DNA from: JBLHOS01 sp047623825
GTDB taxonomy: Bacteria > Pseudomonadota > Alphaproteobacteria > Rhodobacterales > Rhodobacteraceae
Length of the DNA stretch: 39,841 bases
Reading direction: 5' to 3'
Assembly (NCBI GenBank): GCA_047623825.1
Contig: JBLHOS010000017.1
Coordinates: 1 to 39,841 of the forward strand
Shown here: in pieces, positions 34,620 to 39,841 of the stretch
Numbering within the stretch: the stretch's first letter is position 1
Layout of the letters: each line of letters starts with the position of its first letter
Notes under the pieces: generated by a model
The model's input: only the letters and a program-made list of their open reading frames with translations
What the model was told of the DNA's origin: nothing
Databases searched by the model: none
Program-made: the position numbers and the translations under genes

Positions 34620-34676
34620 TTTTATTCTCCTGAGATCCCCACCTCGGGGCTCCTGTGTATGCAGAGAATATGCATG

Positions 34677-34687
34677 CTGCAGTGCAG
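34677..34687. promoter_or_regulatory. probable PhaR operator 1 upstream of phaP
   Basis: Exact CTGC-AGT-GCAG, 58 bases before the phaP start, within a TGC-rich stretch (tgcatgctgcagtgcag). Confidence 0.78.
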
Positions 34688-34704
34688 AAAATCAAGCTTT
34701 TATT

Positions 34705-34715
34705 CTGCGCTGCAG
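34705..34715. promoter_or_regulatory. probable PhaR operator 2 upstream of phaP
   Basis: Exact CTGC-GCT-GCAG, 86 bases before the phaP start and 28 bases centre to centre from operator 1, close to 2.7 helix turns, so two PhaR units could bind on nearby faces. Both lie in the 119-base gap after phaC. Confidence 0.78.
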
Positions 34716-34738
34716 CATAAATTTTTTCGCGAATACTT

Positions 34739-36544
34739 TCAGTCGTTTGTCCGGACCAAAACGTAGGTTCCGGGGGCTGACGTCAGGATTTCATAATCCG
34801 AATCGCCGGGAATTCGGGCTGGAACCTGTGCACCGGACCGCTTTTTCAGCCAGCCTTCCCAGCGAGGCCACCATGATCCCGCGTTGAAATCAGCCTCTTT
34901 CATCCAGCTATCGGCGTCGGGTGCCATGGTTGGGTTTGAATAGTGACCGTATTTCTTCTTGGACGGTGGATTTACAATTCCTGCGATATGACCGGACTCT
35001 GACAGGATAAACGTCTTGTTCTGACTGCCCATCTGCCCAAAGCCCTCATAACTGGCCTTCCACGCGGCGATATGGTCCGTCTCACAAGCGATGGCACAAA
35101 CGGGAATGGTGACATCCTTCAGACGCATGGTTTCGCCAAGGATATCGATACCGTCATGCGCCAGCTTGTTGCCTTGGCACAGATCGCGCAAATACTGCAC
35201 CACCATTGCACCCGCCAAATTGGTGCTGTCGCCATTCCAATACAGCAGGTCGAACGCAGGCGGCGCCTCACCCATCATGTAACTGCGCACCGCCGGAGTG
35301 TAGATCAGGTCATTCGAGCGCAAATAGCTGAACGTTCGCGACATGAAGTATGAGTTGAGGACACCCTTTTCATTAACTGCCCGCTCAATCGCATCGACGA
35401 AATCATCGCTCAGAAAGACACCAAATTCACCTTGGTCCTCAAAATCGGTCATCGTTGTAAAGAACGTCGCCGACTTGATCGACGTATCACGACGCTTTTT
35501 CATCAGGCCCAACGTAATGCTCAAAGTTGTACCCGCAACGCAGTAACCAACCGCATTAACCTGCTTTTCGCCAGTGATCTCCTTGGCAACACGCACGGCC
35601 TCCAGATACCCCTCTTCAATGTAGGTATCGAGACTGACATCGGCGTAAGACCCATCGGGATTGGCCCAACTAATCATGAACAATGTATAGCCCTGATCAA
35701 CGATCCATTTGACCAGACTATTTTGGGCCTTGAGGTCCAGAATGTAGAATTTGTTGATCCACGGCGGGAAGATCAGCAGGGGCGTGCGGTACACAGTTTC
35801 TGTCGTCGGTGCATATTGAATCAATTCAAACATCCGATTGCGAAACACAACTGAACCTTCGGTCGTGCCAAGATTTTCGCCGACCGTAAAGGCGTTAGGG
35901 TCAGCCAGCGTCGGCAGCAGTTCGCCCTTATGCTCCTCAATATCCTTGACCAGATTCTCCAGCCCGTCGACCAGGCTCTGCCCATCGGTGGCGGCGGCGC
36001 GCTCTAACGCGTCAGGATTGGTCGCCAGATAATTCGTTGGTGCAAAAAGGTCGATAATTTGGCGCGAAAAGAACTCAGCGCGCTTCTTATCCGCAGGAGA
36101 TAATCCCTCCAGATCAGCCACTGCCGCTTCAATTACTTCTGAGGACGCTTGATATTGCTGTTTGACGAACCTGAAATAAGGATGGGTTTGCCACATCGGA
36201 TTGGAAAATCGCCGGTCCTTGTACGTATCCTCTTGCGGAGATTGTGGATCTTCGCTGTTAACTGATTGCTGCGCCTCGATGAAATGTGTCAGCGTTTTGC
36301 CCCAATAGGCAACCTGTTGTTCCATCAACTTGGATGGATTGGCCATCATTTCGTTGAGATACGCCGTTCCCGCTTTCATATAAAGGTCATTGCCGGGCCC
36401 CTGAAGGCCAGCGTCTGACGCTTCCTTCTGACCAAGGGCTGCCACCAACCTCTTACTCAGGGCGTCCAGCCTTTCCATATTGGCGTTTAGTCGTTCAAGG
36501 TTGTCCCCAATGGCATCGCCATCCCCGTCTTTGCTTTGTGTCAT
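34739..36544 (-). CDS. phaC: class I polyhydroxyalkanoate synthase
   Basis: Polymerises (R)-3-hydroxyacyl-CoA into PHA at the granule surface. The lipase-like box is GYCVAGTTL with the nucleophile Cys at residue 335; other features are the N-terminal PhaC domain, PPWINKFYILDLKAQNSLV, SWANPDGSYADVSLDTYI, the general-acid/base region ACETDHIAAW and SGHIAGIVNPP. The 601-residue length is class I. It reads into phaP and phaR, and is divergent from phaZ across a 123-base gap. Ribosome site is weak (AAGG one base before ATG). Confidence 0.97.
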   Translation of the reverse strand: MTQSKDGDGDAIGDNLERLNANMERLDALSKRLVAALGQKEASDAGLQGPGNDLYMKAGTAYLNEMMANPSKLMEQQVAYWGKTLTHFIEAQQSVNSEDPQSPQEDTYKDRRFSNPMWQTHPYFRFVKQQYQASSEVIEAAVADLEGLSPADKKRAEFFSRQIIDLFAPTNYLATNPDALERAAATDGQSLVDGLENLVKDIEEHKGELLPTLADPNAFTVGENLGTTEGSVVFRNRMFELIQYAPTTETVYRTPLLIFPPWINKFYILDLKAQNSLVKWIVDQGYTLFMISWANPDGSYADVSLDTYIEEGYLEAVRVAKEITGEKQVNAVGYCVAGTTLSITLGLMKKRRDTSIKSATFFTTMTDFEDQGEFGVFLSDDFVDAIERAVNEKGVLNSYFMSRTFSYLRSNDLIYTPAVRSYMMGEAPPAFDLLYWNGDSTNLAGAMVVQYLRDLCQGNKLAHDGIDILGETMRLKDVTIPVCAIACETDHIAAWKASYEGFGQMGSQNKTFILSESGHIAGIVNPPSKKKYGHYSNPTMAPDADSWMKEADFNAGSWWPRWEGWLKKRSGAQVPARIPGDSDYEILTSAPGTYVLVRTND

Positions 36545-36563
36545 ACCTTGATTTTAACCCCCA

Positions 36564-36582
36564 TATGCTGCATGTGCATTGT
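36564..36582. promoter_or_regulatory. degenerate PhaR-like site in the phaC-phaZ gap
   Basis: The stretch atgctgcatgtgcattg holds CTGC-ATGT-GCAT: the TGC pattern with a 4-base spacer and one mismatch. It could be a weak PhaR site shared by phaC and phaZ; it is clearly poorer than those before phaP and phaR. Confidence 0.4.
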
Positions 36583-36667
36583 AGCGATGCCAGGGTGAGG
36601 CGGCAAAGCGTCGAAATGATCTGGTTGAAACGATAACCCGGATCGCGCCGTTTTAGGAGAGAGCATA

Positions 36668-37939
36668 ATGAAGTACCTCATCAAATACGATTTAATCGAG
36701 TCGATGCGCATCACCAATCAGTTGATGGGTTCCTCCGTCCGCGCGATGTTTTCATACCCTCAACTGGGTTTAGTCGCAAACCCGATGTTCCAGATGGCCG
36801 CCGCCTGGGGCGAGGTTACGGAGCGCAGCTTTGCACGAATGGTCGTAAAACCCGACTGGAATATTCAATCGATCCCATCATCAGATGATGGCCGCGATCA
36901 CGTTGTTGAAATTGAAACCGTTCTGGAACGCCCATTTGGCGATCTGATCCGCTTTAAGGTTGCCGGGCGCAAACCAACGGGCCGCAAGGTCTTGCTGGTC
37001 GCGCCCATGTCCGGTCACTACGCAACCTTGCTACGCTCCACCGTAATTAGCCTGTTGCCTGATTGTGATGTCTACATCACCGATTGGCACAATGCGCGCG
37101 ACATTCCAGTATCAGCCGGTAAGTTCGACGTCGAAGATTACACGCTCTACCTAGTTGATTTTATGCGTGAGATGGGCCCAGACACTCATGTGATCGCAGT
37201 TTGCCAGCCTGCCCCATTGGCACTGGCTGCTACGGCCTATCTGGCCGAAGATGATCCGGAGGCGCAGCCCCGATCCCTGACACTGATCGGAGGCCCGATC
37301 GATCCTGAGGCAGCCCCCACCGACGTCACCGATTTTGGTGACCGCGTGACAATGGACCAGTTGGAGAGTCACGTGCTGCAACGCGTTGGCCTTAAGCACG
37401 CAGGCGCAGGTCGTATGGTCTATCCAGGCCTACAGCAGCTGTCGTCCTTCATTGCGATGAATGCTGAAAAACACACCAAAGCGTTCACAAACCAGATCAT
37501 GGCGGTCGCCAAGGGCGAAGCAGGCGATCACGACAAGCACAACAAGTTCTATGATGAATATCTGGCAGTCATGGACATGACGGCTGAGTTCTATCTGTCG
37601 ACGGTTGAGCGGATCTTTAAGAACTGTGAGATCGCTAAGAACAAATTCACCGTGAACGGTAAAGCCATCGACATCGGCAAGATCACCACCGTCGCGGTGA
37701 AAACCGTCGAGGGTGGCAAAGACGACATCTCAGCTCCCGGGCAATGTGTAGCGGCCCTGGCTCTTTGCACTGGTTTACCTGATGACAAAAAGGCCAGCTA
37801 TATAGAGCCAGAAGCCGGTCACTACGGTATTTTTGCAGGCAAAAGCTGGCGTACGAATATTCGGCCTTTGGTGCTCGATTTTATCGATGCAAACAGTGAC
37901 ACACCGAAACAGCCGGCCAAGATGGCGGCAGTTGGTTAA
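36668..37939 (+). CDS. phaZ: intracellular polyhydroxyalkanoate depolymerase
   Basis: Degrades stored PHA in the cytoplasm. The opening MKYLIKYDLIESMRI and the following PLLV-type alpha/beta-hydrolase core (VLLVAPMSGHYATLLRSTV, VYITDWHNARDIP) match the i-PhaZ family. The nucleophile is a Cys at residue 179 in VIAVCQPAPLALA, where the family has C in place of the Ser of a lipase box. AGGAGAG precedes the ATG. With 423 residues it has family length. It diverges from phaC. Confidence 0.95.
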   Translation: MKYLIKYDLIESMRITNQLMGSSVRAMFSYPQLGLVANPMFQMAAAWGEVTERSFARMVVKPDWNIQSIPSSDDGRDHVVEIETVLERPFGDLIRFKVAGRKPTGRKVLLVAPMSGHYATLLRSTVISLLPDCDVYITDWHNARDIPVSAGKFDVEDYTLYLVDFMREMGPDTHVIAVCQPAPLALAATAYLAEDDPEAQPRSLTLIGGPIDPEAAPTDVTDFGDRVTMDQLESHVLQRVGLKHAGAGRMVYPGLQQLSSFIAMNAEKHTKAFTNQIMAVAKGEAGDHDKHNKFYDEYLAVMDMTAEFYLSTVERIFKNCEIAKNKFTVNGKAIDIGKITTVAVKTVEGGKDDISAPGQCVAALALCTGLPDDKKASYIEPEAGHYGIFAGKSWRTNIRPLVLDFIDANSDTPKQPAKMAAVG

Positions 37940-37955
37940 GGGCCACAGCCCTAAA

Positions 37956-38654
37956 TCAAGTCGCCGCCAACCACTCTTCCAACGCTTTGATCGTAGGCCC
38001 AGGCGCCTCTAGCGTTGGAAGGTGACCCGCCCCCGGAATGACCCGCAAAACCGCCCCCGGGATCAATCCAGCCATAAATTCGTGCCGTCTAAGCGGGCAA
38101 ATCGCATCATGCTCTCCGCACAGCACCAGTGTTGGAACAGACACGCGCCGCAATGTGCCCTGTTGATCGGGCCTTCGCTGCATCGCGCGTGACTGGCGGA
38201 CATAAACATCTGGCCCTAGACTGCGGGCCATGTTCATAACGATCTCCAGAACCCCCGCTTGCGCAGGACCGGGCCCCAGATCCGCCGGCTTAATTTCGTC
38301 GCGCATCACCTCGATGAACCGCCCCGATTTTGCGCGCGCCATTTGCGGGTCACGCAACGCCGCCACCTGCGGAGTTTCCGACAGCGGATTGGTATCCATC
38401 AGGGCCAGACGTGTTACCCGGTCAGGTGCGCGCCGGATCACCTCCATCGCGACGGCTCCCCCCATATAATGCCCCGCCAGTGCAAATTTTGCAGGGGCTG
38501 CTTCCAGCACTACGGCGGCAATTCCGCTGATCGTATCAGCAGTGGTCATTGGTGGCAGATGAACGGCACGACGGGTCCCAAAATGAGAGATCTGCGGCCA
38601 CCAGAACCGCGCGTCACACATCATTCCGGGCAATAAGACGACAGGCTCAGTCAT
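37956..38654 (-). CDS. alpha/beta hydrolase with the catalytic serine replaced by tyrosine
   Basis: A 232-residue alpha/beta-fold protein. The start at 38654 (MTEPVVLLPGMMCDARFWWP) is chosen by family pattern, with AAGGA upstream; the frame is open to 38690. The nucleophile elbow reads LAGHYMGGAVAMEV where relatives have G-x-S-x-G (for example GLSMGG or GHSMGG), so residue 63 is Tyr (TAT) not Ser; TCT to TAT is one change. The Asp (CGEHDAICPL) and His (PGAGHLPTLE) of the triad are kept. It may be inactive, a binding protein, or a recent mutation or sequencing error. Confidence 0.88.
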   Translation of the reverse strand: MTEPVVLLPGMMCDARFWWPQISHFGTRRAVHLPPMTTADTISGIAAVVLEAAPAKFALAGHYMGGAVAMEVIRRAPDRVTRLALMDTNPLSETPQVAALRDPQMARAKSGRFIEVMRDEIKPADLGPGPAQAGVLEIVMNMARSLGPDVYVRQSRAMQRRPDQQGTLRRVSVPTLVLCGEHDAICPLRRHEFMAGLIPGAVLRVIPGAGHLPTLEAPGPTIKALEEWLAAT

Positions 38655-38920
38655 TCCGCTAAATTCCTTCGGGTGGTCAGATATCAACACCTGCTAAATG
38701 CGCAATTTGCAGCTAACGTCAAATTGGCACAGGTGTGCTCTGGGTCAACCATCGAGATGATCCAGAGCCGCCTATTCCCAAATCACTGCCCCAAATCACA
38801 CAGTTTCGCGGGGTCACGGCGCAATAATTGGGCCTTTTTCCGTCATAGTCCGCCCCCGAAGTTGTCGTGGCGTCATGGGGATAGATCTGTGGATAGATCG
38901 GTTTTGTGAAAGTCAGCGGG

Positions 38921-39550
38921 CTACTTGGGGAAGCGAATTCCGCGAAACGGTGGGAAATCTGCGTGTCCGTGCGCTGAGCTGGGCTCACCAGTCAATTCAC
39001 CCTTCGGCGCGATATAGGAAAACACCCGCCCAGCCGGATCATCACGCCATCCCAGATTGAATGCGCAAAGCTTGGGAAAGAACCACACATCGTGAAAATG
39101 CAGGTGGTCTTTGAGCCAAAACGCTAGATCCCGCCAGTCGCAATCTTGGGCATATTAGTCTGAAAACCAAGGGATAAATAGCGAAGTACACGCTCCATGC
39201 CGGCCATCATCGTCGCGCTGATCCCAAATATGTCGGCCCCAATTATGATCATTGCGCGCGCATTTCAGACCATTTTCATTACCAAACCGGTTCGAGCCCG
39301 GCGCTCGATATCCCGATCGGATCGCCACATGACCAAACGTCTCAACCAAAGGATCCAACAGCGTTTCACATAAGATCTTACCAGTTTCGATAGTCAAATC
39401 AGGATCTTCCGGGATGTTATCAATCCTGTGGATATTTCTGATTTCAGAATAGAGAAATTCGCGCATATGGGAATATTGACTTAGGCGAACACGCCCAAGC
39501 GTTTCTAAACTCCACATGCTGCGCGGCGTTCTCATGCCGCACCGTTTCAT
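38921..39550 (-). pseudogene. roseobacter protein with M15-peptidase-like motif, broken by an in-frame stop
   Basis: The frame from 39550 reads LGRVRLSQYSHMREFLYSEI, IRSGYRAPGSNRFGNENGL, HIWDQRDDDGRHGACTSL and FIPWFSD, then TAA at 39155-39157, then continues YAQDCDWRDLAFWLKDHL, VWFFPKLCAFNLGWRDDP and FSYIAPKGEL to a TAG at 38921. The sequence on both sides belongs to one conserved roseobacter protein (about 210-230 residues), so the stop is a nonsense mutation, probably Q to stop (CAA to TAA). The SGYRxP..N...N run resembles a D,D-carboxypeptidase M15 core but lacks its full metal site; the function is unknown. Confidence 0.78.
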
Positions 39551-39730
39551 TGGAATTGACCCTTGGGTACAAGTGGTGAAAACGAATTATGCGCGACCTC
39601 CCACAGATGCCGGTTAAGATCGGCAAAATACCTATGATGCCAGTCCCAAAACACGTCTTGCGCGGGTTTTACGATCCGTCCACCTGCCGCTATAGCTTGT
39701 GACAATAGCGTCGCCACTCTGCGGGGCGAT
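39547..39730 (-). pseudogene. C-terminal remnant of a VOC (glyoxalase/bleomycin resistance) family gene cut by the IS30 element
   Basis: Reading from the IS boundary: VATLLSQAIAAGGRIVKPAQ, DVFW, YFADLNRHLWEVAHN, then a TGA at 39547. This is the end of a VOC protein (..AxxAGGxIVKPAQxVFWGGYSGYFADPDGHLWEVAxNP). The N-terminal two thirds are missing at the left end of the IS30-like sequence, and the GGYSGYFADPDG region is also worn, so the gene is dead. The stop overlaps the start of the broken downstream gene (ATGA). Confidence 0.75.
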
Positions 39731-39841
39731 TTCAACTGGTCGACGCAACACTTTAGTCTTTAGCCAAAGATGGAGTGATGAACATGAAGTATCGCCGCCG
39801 CATATTTTTCACGGACAAGCAGAAGTCAGAGATCTGGGATA
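39731..39841 (+). mobile_element. left end of an IS30-family insertion sequence
   Basis: The sequence ttcaactggtcgacgcaaca at 39731 looks like the terminal inverted repeat of IS30-type elements in this bacterial group, and is followed by an IS30-type transposase start. The element leaves the window at the right edge, so its other end and any target duplication cannot be seen. It begins exactly where the VOC gene match ends. Confidence 0.65.
39784..39841 (+). CDS. IS30-family transposase (first residues only)
   Basis: The visible product is MKYRRRIFFTDKQKSEIWD, matching the start of IS30 transposases (YRRRxxxTxxxKxxxWDRW), the first helix of the HTH_38 DNA-binding domain. The ATG at 39784 has GGAG 8 bases upstream; an ATG at 39778 is too close to it. 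The DDE catalytic part lies beyond the window edge. Confidence 0.7.
   Translation, partial: MKYRRRIFFTDKQKSEIWD

Noticed and set aside
1..39841. CRISPR array, phage or defence island
   Set aside because: No regularly spaced direct repeats, phage structural genes or restriction, toxin or nuclease defence genes were seen; the only mobile sequence is the IS30-type end.

Overview
The window looks like chromosomal DNA of an alphaproteobacterium of the Roseobacter group (Rhodobacteraceae). This rests on gene order and protein families recognised by eye, not on a database search: hflK-hflC-DUF2065-degP, purA-DUF2842, the phaZ / phaC-phaP-phaR cluster, a NuoE-like formate dehydrogenase start, and a long acidic protein typical of roseobacters. 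Base composition is moderately GC-rich. Several decayed genes and an IS30-type element at the right edge suggest a genome with active gene loss; polar roseobacters such as Octadecabacter are known for this, but the genus is only a guess.

Layout. 1-6,900: start of a NuoE-like redox subunit, an AlkB-type membrane hydroxylase with a small secreted protein, xseA, purD, a secreted FG-GAP/VCBS protein coupled to a 2Fe-2S ferredoxin, and a peptidoglycan-binding lipoprotein. 6,900-14,560 (minus strand): envelope quality control (degP, DUF2065, hflC, hflK) downstream of glutathione reductase, rpiA and thiamine pyrophosphokinase; a 790-base spacer without a recognised gene separates DUF2065 from degP. 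14,700-20,820: a 706-residue acidic protein, DUF2842, purA, secG, pyrG. 20,840-21,205: remnant of a PhzF-family gene. 21,316-30,645: a TerB-like protein, a PhnD-like binding protein, then a tightly packed operon with an amino-acid/polyamine-type ABC importer, two glutamine-synthetase-like ligases flanking a class I glutamine amidotransferase, and a PuuB-like flavin oxidase. Two PLP aminotransferases follow (30,731-33,438). 33,435-37,939: polyhydroxyalkanoate (PHA) granule cluster phaR, phaP, phaC and divergent phaZ. 37,956-39,841: an alpha/beta hydrolase lacking its nucleophile serine, two broken genes, and the left end of an IS30-family element.

How genes work together. The 22.6-30.6 kb operon is best read as uptake of an amine followed by a gamma-glutamylation route like the Puu pathway: ligation to glutamate, oxidation, then release of glutamate; the class III aminotransferase could process a product. 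The true substrate is not visible from sequence. In the PHA cluster, synthase, phasin, depolymerase and repressor are together, and three exact CTGC-N3-GCAG palindromes, two before phaP and one before phaR, fit PhaR control of the phasin and of itself. No CRISPR array, tRNA or rRNA was seen. I found no clearly new defence or mobile system; the most unusual items are the double-ligase amine cluster, the serine-to-tyrosine hydrolase, the hairpin over the start of the DegT-type aminotransferase, and the series of pseudogenes.
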